Source: DASQUP01 sp035641235
GTDB taxonomy: Bacteria; Actinomycetota; CADDZG01; WHSQ01
Assembly: GCA_035641235.1 (NCBI GenBank)
Contig: DASQUP010000078.1
Location: 1-35,061 of the forward strand
DNA: 35,061 nucleotides
Direction of reading: 5' to 3'
Part shown: positions 15,287 to 22,739 of the stretch, piece after piece
How the letters are laid out: the number at the start of each line of letters is the position of its first letter
How positions within the stretch are numbered: the first letter of the stretch is position 1
Translations under genes and position numbers: made by a program
Notes under the pieces: generated by a model
Databases searched by the model: none
What the model was told of the DNA's origin: nothing
Seen by the model: only the letters and a program-made list of their open reading frames with translations

Positions 15287-16926
15287 TGATCCGTCACCGA
15301 TCCCTCCGCCGGGGAGGGCTGCTTGCGGTCCTCGCCCTTGTTGCACTACTCCTTCCGACGACTGCGGCTCCCGCAGCCGGCAAATTCACGACCGTCGTAG
15401 TTGTGGGAGAGCGATCCTCCAACGACGCCGCACAAGCGGTCCGCCTCCACGGAGGCACGATCCATCAGCACGTCACTCTCGTCGACGGCGTGATCGCTCG
15501 CGTTCCTGCGGCTCACGTCTCCGAACTCTCCACGGACCCCCGTGTGGAGTCGGTTACCCGCAACTACAAGCTCAACGTCCAAAGCGCTTCCTACAAGAGT
15601 GAGCGCGAGCTGGGAACGACCTACCCCCTGAGCGTCGGGGCCATGAACCTGTGGCGCAACGGCGTTACCGGCTCTGGCGTCGGTGTGGCACTGCTCGACA
15701 CCGGCGTGTCGGACCACCCCGATCTCGCCGGCCGCGTCGTTGCGAGTGCCGACCTGACGAACGAGGGCACCTTCTCCGATAGCTACGGGCACGGCACATC
15801 GATGGCAGGGATCATCGCCGGCGACGGCTCTGCCTCCGGCCAGCGTTACGTTGGAATCGCACCACGCTCAAACCTCGTGTCCGTCAAGGTAGCGAGCGCC
15901 GACGGGAGCACAACGCTCGGTCAGGTCCTGTATGGACTGCAGCTGATCGATGCATCGAAAGCTAGCTACAACATCCGAGTCGTCCTCATGGCACTTGCGG
16001 GCCCGGCCACAAGCGGTCCGGATCCACTGGTGCTTGCGGTCGAGCGTCTGTGGGCCGATGGCCTGGTTGTCGTCACGGCGGCCGGCAACTCGGGCCCCGG
16101 CCCCGGCTCGATCGCCTCACCCGGAGTCGATCCCTACGTCATCACCGTAGGGGCCACAGACGAGTCTGGAACGCCCGGACTCTCCGACGACTTCGTCGCC
16201 GAGTGGTCGGCTCGCGGTCCTTCGGTCTTCGGCCTCCAGAAGCCCGACTTCGTTGCACCCGGCACCGCAATAGTTTCGCTTCGTGCACCCGGGAGCACCG
16301 TCGACACCACCTACCCCAATGCACGTATCGAGGATGACTACTTCCGGGGATCCGGGACCTCGATGTCGGCCGCCATCACGGCCGGCGCAGCCGCTCTGCT
16401 CCTCCAGGCAGAGCCGGGTCTGAGCCCCGATGCAGTCAAGGGCCGCCTGCTCGGCGGCGCCGCTCCCCTGGCGGGAGCGGACGTCCACTCCACCGGTGCC
16501 GGCGTTGTCGATGTGGCGGCGGCCGTTGCCTCATCGGCACCACCTGCCAACACCGATCTCCCTGCGCTCCCCGCGGGCGGACCTGCCCCGTATCCGAGCG
16601 ACCCGCAACCAGACAACGGCAAGGGATCGGGCAAGAGCTCGTGGGATTGGTACCGCAGCCCGGTGGGCGGAGATCGCTGGCTGGGACGTGGATGGGCAAA
16701 CAAGGCCTGGAACGGCGCCGAGTGGGTCGGCCGTGGATGGGCCGGCCGTGGATGGGCCGGCGCCGATTGGTCGGGACGTGGATGGGCCGGACGCGGATGG
16801 GCCGGTCGGGGATGGGCCGGTCGGGGATGGGCCGGAGAACTGTGGAGTAACTCTGACTGGTCCGGGCGTGGATGGGCCGGCAGAGGTTGGGCCGCCGACA
16901 ACTGGACCGCCGAGGAATGGCGCTAG
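15286..16926 (+). CDS. Secreted S8 subtilisin-like protease with a Trp-pentad tail
   Basis: 546 residues. A signal peptide covers about 1-32 (basic start, LLAVLALVALLLPTTAAPAA). Residues 35-105 look like an I9-type propeptide. The catalytic domain has Asp138 (LLDTGVSDHPDL), His169 (YGHGTSMAGIIAG), Asn268 (AAGNSGPGPG) and Ser359 (GSGTSMSAA), so the enzyme should be active. A Pro/Gly-rich linker (425-460) leads to a tail of 84 residues with a Trp at every fifth position. The ATG overlaps the response regulator stop by one base, and the kinase gene begins inside its last codons, so all three should be translated together under the riboswitch. The protease probably acts outside the membrane; its target and the role of the tail are unknown. 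Confidence 0.93.
   Translation: MIRHRSLRRGGLLAVLALVALLLPTTAAPAAGKFTTVVVVGERSSNDAAQAVRLHGGTIHQHVTLVDGVIARVPAAHVSELSTDPRVESVTRNYKLNVQSASYKSERELGTTYPLSVGAMNLWRNGVTGSGVGVALLDTGVSDHPDLAGRVVASADLTNEGTFSDSYGHGTSMAGIIAGDGSASGQRYVGIAPRSNLVSVKVASADGSTTLGQVLYGLQLIDASKASYNIRVVLMALAGPATSGPDPLVLAVERLWADGLVVVTAAGNSGPGPGSIASPGVDPYVITVGATDESGTPGLSDDFVAEWSARGPSVFGLQKPDFVAPGTAIVSLRAPGSTVDTTYPNARIEDDYFRGSGTSMSAAITAGAAALLLQAEPGLSPDAVKGRLLGGAAPLAGADVHSTGAGVVDVAAAVASSAPPANTDLPALPAGGPAPYPSDPQPDNGKGSGKSSWDWYRSPVGGDRWLGRGWANKAWNGAEWVGRGWAGRGWAGADWSGRGWAGRGWAGRGWAGRGWAGELWSNSDWSGRGWAGRGWAADNWTAEEWR
16672..16923 (+). repeat. Tandem 15-base repeat encoding 17 Trp pentads
   Basis: Residues 463-546 of the subtilase. Seventeen Trp residues fall exactly five apart with no break; the commonest unit is GRGWA and variants include GADWS, GELWS, NSDWS and AEEWR. 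At DNA level the central units (about 16729-16842) are near-identical 15-mers built on GGATGGGCCGG, while the outer units have diverged. This is a coding repeat and not a CRISPR array. Confidence 0.95.
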
Positions 16927-18749
16927 CGCCGAGTTCCGCTCCTGCTTTAGCGGTATACGCACAAAGGAGGATCGCCACCTACGTCCTGGCTTGGACGGGG
17001 GTGGCGGTCCTTGCCGCGCTGTCCCTTGTGGTCGCGCCCACGAGACCCGGCGCGCCGCTCGAATCTCGTCCGGTCGCCATTCTCCTCTTCGCCCTCATCA
17101 CTGTGGCGGCAGAGGGGATCATCCTCTACCTCCACCACGGAAAGTCCACCGAGTTCATCACACTCGTGGAAGCCGCTGTGGCGATCAACATCCTGCTGTT
17201 CTCGTACCAAAACGCCTTGCTGATCACCCTGGCCGGCATGGCGATTGCCAACCTCCTCCATCGCAGGCACCCGATCAAGTTCCTCTTCAACACCGCGCAG
17301 TACACCGTGTCGACGGTTGCCGCGCTGATCGTCTTCCACCAGTTGTCCGGCGGCGCAGATCCTCTGAGTGCCCAAGGTCTGATTGCGCTTGCCATGGGCG
17401 TCACCGCCTTCGGCGTCACCAACCTCGTGGCCATGTCCGGCCTCGTTTCGATACTGGAGGACCGCAAGTTCGCACCGGTGCTCCGATCGAGTGTGCAGAT
17501 GTCCGCGCTGACCGTCTACGGCAACGCCGCTGTCGGTATCGTGAGTGCCGTCCTGTGGCAGACGCGGCCCGAATTCCTTGCGCTTCTAGTCGTGCCTGCG
17601 GCGACCCTCCACCTTGCCTATCGTGGAGTGGTCCGCTCCGCCGAACTCCTCGAAGAGGTGGTGACCGAACGCGACCGCCTGAACCGGATCGTGGGCGGAG
17701 CATCCGATGGGATCGTGCTGTTGGATCGGGAAGGTGAGGTCGTGGTGTGGAGTCCCGCAATGGTCCGGTTCACGGGAATCGAAGAGAACGACGCCCGCGG
17801 CCGCTTGATCTCGGAGGTCCTCGTTGCGGACGATCCCTCCGGACAGCCCGTGGACTCCCTCGAGCCACTGCGCCTTGCGAGCCCCGACGCTCCCGTCACC
17901 TCCGTTGAGATGGTGCTCAGGCATCGCGAGGGAGGTGAGCGGGTCGCTCAGGCGCGCCACACCATGCTGTTCGATCAGCACGGAAGCTGCACCGGCGATG
18001 CGATCCTCATCCACGACATCACACACGAGTACGAGGCGGAACGCCTGAAGGACGATTTCCTGGCGCGTGTCTCTCACGAACTCCGTACTCCGCTGACGCC
18101 GATCAAAGGCTACGCGCAGACGCTGTTGCGAAAGAAAGGCAACGTCTCACCCGAGCGAATGGAAGACGCACTCGGCCGCATCGTCGAGAGGGTCGACCAC
18201 ATGACTTTGCTAATCGACGATGTGCTGCTGGTTGCACGAATGGTCGCCGGAAGCGCAAACGTCGAGGGCACGATGCGCATGGATTCGGTCGACCTCGTCG
18301 ATCTCGTCGAAACCACACTCCCGCCGTTCAGGAGCATGGAGCCGGACCGGCAGTTCGAGCTCCTCGCAGACCCTGATCTGCCGCTGGTGGTTGCCGACCG
18401 GACGAGGGTGGCGCAGATCGCTGCCAACCTCGTGTCGAACGCGAGCAAGTACTCCGCGAAGGACGCGCCCGTCACGGTCCAGTTGCACAACGAGGGCCAG
18501 TGGATCGCCCTGGGAGTGGCCGACCGCGGGCGCGGCATCCCTCCGGATCAGGTCGATAAGGTATTCGAACGTTTCCACCGCCTCGAGAACCCGCTCACGA
18601 TGGAAACCGGCGGCATCGGCCTGGGGCTGTACATCACACGCGGCTTCGCCGAGGCCATGGGCGGCACGCTCACCGTCACGAGCAAGGTCGGCGAGGGCTC
18701 GACGTTTACGCTCCGGCTGCCGAATCCGGAGTGGAAGCCCGCCCACTAG
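16917..18749 (+). CDS. Membrane PAS sensor histidine kinase
   Basis: 610 residues from ATG 16917, which overlaps the end of the subtilase gene by 10 bases; its ribosome site is poor, so coupling is likely. A better Shine-Dalgarno (AAAGGAGG near 16961) has no usual start codon after it. Residues 25-235 hold about seven membrane segments of a MASE-like sensor. A PAS domain covers 245-365 (LNRIVGGASDGIVLLDREGEVVVWSPAMVRFTG). The HisKA H-box is ARVSHELRTPLTPIKGY with His387. The ATPase has NLVSNASKYS, DRGRGIPP and GGIGLGLYI. All kinase motifs are intact. It is the likely partner of the single-domain regulator two genes upstream. The order regulator - protease - kinase is unusual. Confidence 0.93.
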   Translation: MALAPSSAPALAVYAQRRIATYVLAWTGVAVLAALSLVVAPTRPGAPLESRPVAILLFALITVAAEGIILYLHHGKSTEFITLVEAAVAINILLFSYQNALLITLAGMAIANLLHRRHPIKFLFNTAQYTVSTVAALIVFHQLSGGADPLSAQGLIALAMGVTAFGVTNLVAMSGLVSILEDRKFAPVLRSSVQMSALTVYGNAAVGIVSAVLWQTRPEFLALLVVPAATLHLAYRGVVRSAELLEEVVTERDRLNRIVGGASDGIVLLDREGEVVVWSPAMVRFTGIEENDARGRLISEVLVADDPSGQPVDSLEPLRLASPDAPVTSVEMVLRHREGGERVAQARHTMLFDQHGSCTGDAILIHDITHEYEAERLKDDFLARVSHELRTPLTPIKGYAQTLLRKKGNVSPERMEDALGRIVERVDHMTLLIDDVLLVARMVAGSANVEGTMRMDSVDLVDLVETTLPPFRSMEPDRQFELLADPDLPLVVADRTRVAQIAANLVSNASKYSAKDAPVTVQLHNEGQWIALGVADRGRGIPPDQVDKVFERFHRLENPLTMETGGIGLGLYITRGFAEAMGGTLTVTSKVGEGSTFTLRLPNPEWKPAH

Positions 18750-18755
18750 GGCTGG

Positions 18756-18814
18756 CATCAAACCTATGTACACCACACGACAATCCTTGTCGTTCCGTGT
18801 ACGGAGGTTTGGTG
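18756..18814. terminator. Long bidirectional terminator hairpin
   Basis: Three stacked stems separated by symmetric internal loops: CATCAAACCT/AGGTTTGGTG (one G-T pair), GTACAC/GTGTAC and ACGACAA/TTGTCGT with a TCC loop. It fills the gap between the convergent kinase and zinc-ribbon genes. Confidence 0.75.
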
Positions 18815-18818
18815 AGGG

Positions 18819-19379
18819 TCAGCGCGCGCAGGCCGCCCGGATCTGTGGCCGCGCCCGGCGCAGGGCCTGCTTCTTCTTTCCGTCCGCGATCAGCAAGTTC
18901 ACGTCGCCGTAGATGTCGATGAGCGCGCTGTAGCGTTTGCTTCCGGGGCCGAACTCGTTCGATGCCTCGATGAACAGCGCCGCGGTGGCGTTCGACTTGC
19001 CGAAGGCCTTGGAGAGGTCGCGCAGATAACGTGTCACCTTTCGCCGGCAGCCGCGGCCGTGCGCTCCCGAAGTGCCTCCGGGATCCGCTACTTCCGGCCG
19101 CACGGCTTGGGGCCCGCCGCTCGTCTCCTCCGAGAACGACAGAAAGATCAGCACCCCTGCCACAAACGGCAGAATGAGTCCTGTGACTAGGACGGCCACC
19201 GCCAGGCGCGATACGTTCGGCCGCGGCGGGAGCGGGATCTTCTGTTTCCAGTCGGCCTCCACATCGGGCGCCGACGACGCCGGCGTGTACCCGCAGCGCG
19301 GGCAGGTCGGACTGTTCGCCGGGTAGGCCTGGCCGCACACTCGGCAGACGCGCGATTCGTCCGAGTACGAAGTGCTCAC
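18819..19379 (-). CDS. Zinc-ribbon protein with one membrane helix, function unknown
   Basis: 186 residues from GTG 19379, preceded by GGGAGG eight bases upstream. Residues 10-30 are a zinc ribbon (CRVCGQAYPANSPTCPRCGY). A proline-rich linker follows, then a single membrane helix at about 58-80 (LAVAVLVTGLILPFVAGVLIFL). The rest, about 105 residues, is predicted outside the membrane. It is helical and charged, with one Cys near the middle and one close to the end (GRGCRRKVTRYLRDL and IRAACAR). I do not recognise the outer domain. The gene is the last of the minus-strand group headed by polA, but a strong hairpin separates it from the HAD gene, so it may have its own promoter. Confidence 0.65.
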   Translation of the reverse strand: MSTSYSDESRVCRVCGQAYPANSPTCPRCGYTPASSAPDVEADWKQKIPLPPRPNVSRLAVAVLVTGLILPFVAGVLIFLSFSEETSGGPQAVRPEVADPGGTSGAHGRGCRRKVTRYLRDLSKAFGKSNATAALFIEASNEFGPGSKRYSALIDIYGDVNLLIADGKKKQALRRARPQIRAACAR

Positions 19380-19398
19380 GCCGCGATCCTCCCATTCC

Positions 19399-19437
19399 GT
19401 CTGCTGAAAACCGCGCATTCCGCGGTTCTGAGCAGAC
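19399..19437. terminator. Hairpin between the HAD and zinc-ribbon genes
   Basis: GTCTGCT-gaa-AACCGCG-CATTC-CGCGGTT-ctg-AGCAGAC: two seven-pair stems around a symmetric three-base internal loop. It lies 15 bases after the HAD stop and 19 bases before the zinc-ribbon start, so it could end one transcript or regulate the next. Confidence 0.65.
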
Positions 19438-19452
19438 AGTAAGACGAGTCCG

Positions 19453-20154
19453 CTACAGATTGGCGATGATCGCCGGAAGCTCCTCCAGACTGCCAATGGT
19501 CGGCCATTCGGTGTCGGGATGCGCCCCGGATCGGTCGAGCAGCACCGCGTTGATGCCGACTGCCGTCGCGGGCTCCACATCGAGCCGGATCGAATCGCCC
19601 ACGTGGGCCGCCGCGCCGGGTTCCACACCGGCCTGCTCGAGGGCCATCTCGTAGATCCGGGGGTCGGGTTTCTCGACACCCACGAGGCCCGATATCACGC
19701 TGACCTCGAACACATCGCCGGCTTGGAGTTCCACGAGCATCTCTTCGAGCCAGCCCTCGAAATTCGAGATCAACCCGACGCGATATCCATCGGCGCGCAG
19801 CCGGTCCACTGCCGGAAGAGCATCGGGATAGAGACGGTAAGTCGCACTGTCCGAGAACACCTTGTAGAGCTCGTCCGGCAGCGTATCCACGGGGATGCCG
19901 AGCCCATCGAGGCACCGGCGGTAGATGTGGGTCCACAGTGAATACGAACCGGCCGCGGATGTGGACGGCGCCGAGTCGCCGATCTCCGCGGCGATGGTTC
20001 CCATGTCACGCACCATCCCATAGAGGACGGGGGCGACCTTTTCGGGCGACACCTCGTATCCGTGTTCGCGGCAGGTACGGGCGAACAGCTCCGGAAACGA
20101 GGGATGCGGATGAAGGATGGTCTCGCCCGCGTCGAGAAAGACGATCTCAATCAT
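19453..20154 (-). CDS. HAD-superfamily hydrolase
   Basis: 233 residues from ATG 20154 (MIEIVFLDAGETI), which overlaps the coaE stop as ATGA. HAD motifs: I is FLDAGET (Asp7, though the second Asp of the usual DxD is Gly9, as in some haloacid dehalogenase-type members), II is LISNFEG, III is the Lys of GVEKPDPRIY, IV is HVGDSIRLDVE. The cap domain is helical (residues 18-90). The overall form is that of the haloacid dehalogenase/phosphoglycolate phosphatase group. The substrate cannot be named. Close coupling to coaE suggests housekeeping phosphate-ester turnover, but that is inference. Confidence 0.88.
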   Translation of the reverse strand: MIEIVFLDAGETILHPHPSFPELFARTCREHGYEVSPEKVAPVLYGMVRDMGTIAAEIGDSAPSTSAAGSYSLWTHIYRRCLDGLGIPVDTLPDELYKVFSDSATYRLYPDALPAVDRLRADGYRVGLISNFEGWLEEMLVELQAGDVFEVSVISGLVGVEKPDPRIYEMALEQAGVEPGAAAHVGDSIRLDVEPATAVGINAVLLDRSGAHPDTEWPTIGSLEELPAIIANL

Positions 20155-20762
20155 CCTCGGGAGCCCCTCATCTCGAGGAGACGTTTCCACACACGGTCGG
20201 CCTCACGAGCCAGATCCTCGCTGGTGCCATCGTTGCGCACCACGATGTCTGCTCTACCGAGCAGTACCTCCCGGTCCGACTGAGATGTCATGCGCGCTTT
20301 GATGTCGGGCACCGACATGCCTCTATCGTGCTGTAGCCGGCGGATGCGTTCGTCGTCGGTGGAGTCCATCACGATCACGGCATCACAGACATCTGCCAGC
20401 GCCGTCTCCACGACGAGCGCTGCATCGAGGACGACTATCGCGTCGCTGGAGCGCAATCGGTCGAGCTCGTCGGCCACCGATTTGAAGATGACCGGATGGA
20501 CGATCGCGTTCAGTGCCTTCAGCGCCTCTGGATCATTGAATACGAGCTCGGCAACGCGCCTCCGGTCGATCTCCATCGACGGATGGACGAGGACCTCTTT
20601 TCCGAACTGATCCACCACCGAGTGCCACGCCGGCTCCCCCGGACGGAGAGCGTCGCGGCCCAGTGCGTCCGCATCGATCACCTGCGCGCCGCGCTCAAGG
20701 AGAAGTGCAGCGAACGTCGTCTTGCCGGTACCGATGCCCCCCGTCAGCCCGACGACGAACAT
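20151..20762 (-). CDS. coaE: Dephospho-CoA kinase
   Basis: 203 residues. It performs the last step of coenzyme A synthesis, phosphorylating dephospho-CoA with ATP. The P-loop GLTGGIGTGKTT is at residues 5-16, DADALGRDAL follows at 34-43, then HPVI near 88 and VVLDAALVVET near 110 (families often have PLLFE here). The length is standard. It lies 14 bases after rpsA; the rpsA-coaE pair is a conserved actinobacterial arrangement. There is no clear ribosome site before ATG 20762, and a 12-base palindrome (CGAACATGTTCG) spans the start codon. Coupling to rpsA translation is likely. Confidence 0.95.
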   Translation of the reverse strand: MFVVGLTGGIGTGKTTFAALLLERGAQVIDADALGRDALRPGEPAWHSVVDQFGKEVLVHPSMEIDRRRVAELVFNDPEALKALNAIVHPVIFKSVADELDRLRSSDAIVVLDAALVVETALADVCDAVIVMDSTDDERIRRLQHDRGMSVPDIKARMTSQSDREVLLGRADIVVRNDGTSEDLAREADRVWKRLLEMRGSRG

Positions 20763-20776
20763 GTTCGATGAACTGA

Positions 20777-22552
20777 CTAGGACTGGCCGCGCTCGCGCTT
20801 TAGATCCTGGACGATCGACTCGATCGACTCCTCGTCGCCCTCTTCGCCTGGCTCCAGCGTCTCGGCCCCGGACTCCGCGCCCTCGGCCTCTGCCTTCGGC
20901 TCGTCCTCGGCCGTGATCTCGTCGATGGTCTCGCCCGGCGCGGCGCCCGGATCGGGCTCCTCCTGGAGCAGACGCTCTTGCTGGTTGCGCTTGTCGGGTT
21001 CCGCGGCGGTTACACCTTCTCGTCCCTCCGGCGGCGAGTCTGGCGCCGCGTGAGAGGTCATCTCCGCCTCTTCCTTCTCCTCCGGAGGGGCCGCCCTGCC
21101 CGCATCCTCCGCGCTGGTGATGGCCTCGGGTGCCAGTGGCTCTTCGGCGATCTCGGGAGCGGTCTCCGCAGCGGATGCGATCTCTGCCTCACCCTCGGGC
21201 CGCTGCGACGTGTCCTCGGTGGGCACGCCGGCGGCCTCCGACGCAGCGCGCGCCTCGACCTCTATCTCGGGCTCCAGCTCCATCTCGCCGGAGGCCATGG
21301 CGTCCATACCGGGAGCGGATTCCCGAACGGCCTGCTTGCGCGACAGGCTGATCCTGCGGCGATCGAGATCGATGTCGATGATCTTGACCGGCACACGGTC
21401 GTGCACGCTGACCTCGTCCTCGGCCTTCTCGACGTGATGTTCCGCCAGTTCGGAGATGTGCACGAGTCCCTCGATCGCATCGTCGACCTCGACGAATGCA
21501 CCGAACGGGACGAGTTTGGTGACGCGTCCCTCGATGATGTCGCCAACCTCGTGCGTCCTGGCGAACTGGCGCCACGGGTCCTCTTGGGTTGCTTTCAGGC
21601 TGAGGGAGACGCGCTCGCGGTCGAGGTCGACCTCCAGTACCTCGACGTTGACCTCCTGGCCGACGTCCACCACTTCGCTCGGGTGATCGACGTGTTTCCA
21701 CGACAACTCGCTGACGTGGACCAGACCGTCGACGCCGCCGAGGTCGACGAACGCACCGAAGTTGACGATCGAAGACACGGTCCCGGTGCGGACCTCGCCC
21801 TTCTCGAGCGATGTGAGGAACTCCTGCCGCTGCTCCGCCTGAGATTCCTCGAGGAACTTGCGCCTCGACAGCACGACGTTGTTCCGGTTCTTGTCGAGCT
21901 CGATGATGCGGCACTCGAGCTCCTTGCCTACGTACGGCTGCAGGTCACGAACTCGGCGCATCTCGACAAGTGACGCGGGGAGGAATCCGCGCAAACCGAT
22001 GTCGAGGATCAATCCGCCTTTGACCACTTCGATAACGGGACCTCGGACGGTGCCGTCCTTCGACTTGATCTCTTCGATCCGTCCCCACGCGCGTTCGTAC
22101 TGCGCACGCTTCTTGGAGAGGATCAAACGGCCGTCGGTATCTTCCTTCTGAAGAACGAGTGCCTCGACCTCGTCGCCCACCGCAACAACCTCATGTGGAT
22201 CGACATCGTTGCGGATCGACAGCTCTCGAAGGGGGATGACACCTTCGGACTTGTATCCGATGTCGAGCAGCACTTCGTCTTTGTCGATCTTCACGACGGT
22301 GCCGTTCATGATGTCGCCCTCATCAAAGGGCCGGATCGTGGCCTCGATTGCGGCCATCAGCTCTTCTTGCGAGTCACCGACGTCGTTCTCGACGATGACC
22401 CCACCCGCGTACGTCGCTCCCGACGTGGACGGTGCGGTGCGAGTGATCATGCCTCCTCGACCGTCCGGCAGGGTCTCCTCGCCCTCGCCGGGCACGCCGG
22501 CGATGTCGGCGGACTCCGGCGCTTGGACAGCGCCGCCTTGCTCCTGCGTCAA
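20777..22552 (-). CDS. rpsA: 30S ribosomal protein S1
   Basis: 591 residues, longer than the roughly 480 usual in actinobacteria. The start is TTG at 22552, six bases after GAGGAGGAA. An acidic N-terminal extension (1-68) precedes four S1 domains at about 72-142, 158-228, 245-315 and 330-400. Conserved blocks include DEVLLDIGYKSEGVIP, GGLILDIGLRGFLPASLVE, IVNFGAFVDLGGVDGLVHVSELSWKHVDHPSEVV and SLSLKATQEDPW. Residues 415-575 are a long Glu/Ala/Pro-rich disordered tail, ending in a short basic SIVQDLKRERGQS. The protein binds mRNA on the 30S subunit at initiation. A strong promoter and hairpin leader lie upstream. Confidence 0.96.
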   Translation of the reverse strand: MTQEQGGAVQAPESADIAGVPGEGEETLPDGRGGMITRTAPSTSGATYAGGVIVENDVGDSQEELMAAIEATIRPFDEGDIMNGTVVKIDKDEVLLDIGYKSEGVIPLRELSIRNDVDPHEVVAVGDEVEALVLQKEDTDGRLILSKKRAQYERAWGRIEEIKSKDGTVRGPVIEVVKGGLILDIGLRGFLPASLVEMRRVRDLQPYVGKELECRIIELDKNRNNVVLSRRKFLEESQAEQRQEFLTSLEKGEVRTGTVSSIVNFGAFVDLGGVDGLVHVSELSWKHVDHPSEVVDVGQEVNVEVLEVDLDRERVSLSLKATQEDPWRQFARTHEVGDIIEGRVTKLVPFGAFVEVDDAIEGLVHISELAEHHVEKAEDEVSVHDRVPVKIIDIDLDRRRISLSRKQAVRESAPGMDAMASGEMELEPEIEVEARAASEAAGVPTEDTSQRPEGEAEIASAAETAPEIAEEPLAPEAITSAEDAGRAAPPEEKEEAEMTSHAAPDSPPEGREGVTAAEPDKRNQQERLLQEEPDPGAAPGETIDEITAEDEPKAEAEGAESGAETLEPGEEGDEESIESIVQDLKRERGQS

Positions 22553-22578
22553 ATTGGGTTCCTCCTCACAGAAATTAA

Positions 22579-22594
22579 CCCCCGCGCGAGGGGG
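22579..22594 (-). promoter_or_regulatory. Leader hairpin of rpsA
   Basis: On the minus strand CCCCC-TCGCGC-GGGGG, lying at the very 5' end of the predicted transcript and about 15 bases before the ribosome site. It could stabilise the mRNA or be a target of S1 autoregulation, which is known in enterobacteria. Confidence 0.45.
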
Positions 22595-22601
22595 CCGAAC
22601 G

Positions 22602-22631
22602 AGTATACGGAACTCCGGAGCCCCTGCTCAA
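22602..22631 (-). promoter_or_regulatory. Housekeeping promoter of rpsA
   Basis: On the minus strand TTGAGC (22631-22626), 18 bases, then TATACT (22607-22602). Transcription would start near 22595, giving a leader of about 43 bases before the TTG start codon. Confidence 0.7.
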
Positions 22632-22680
22632 CAGGGGGATTTGGGGCGCGGCGCTCGAACTGCTGCCGGCGCGCCGAGAT

Positions 22681-22715
22681 GGCAAATGACCCCCGAGGGG
22701 TGGTGGTGATTTGCC
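22681..22715 (-). terminator. Terminator hairpin after the acyl-CoA ligase gene
   Basis: GGCAAAT (22681-22687) and ATTTGCC (22709-22715) pair, with an inner CCCC/GGGG stem. It starts 24 bases after the ligase stop and separates it from the rpsA promoter. Confidence 0.6.
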
Positions 22716-22739
22716 TTTCGGGGCGGAGCCGGCGGGCGG

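Noticed and set aside
16729..16842. Tandem 15-base repeats as a possible CRISPR or minisatellite
   Set aside because: The repeats are contiguous without spacers, in frame, and encode the Trp-pentad tail of the protease.
20757..20768. The palindrome CGAACATGTTCG across the coaE start codon as an operator
   Set aside because: It lies within the operon and includes the first codons of coaE; one short palindrome there is easily chance.
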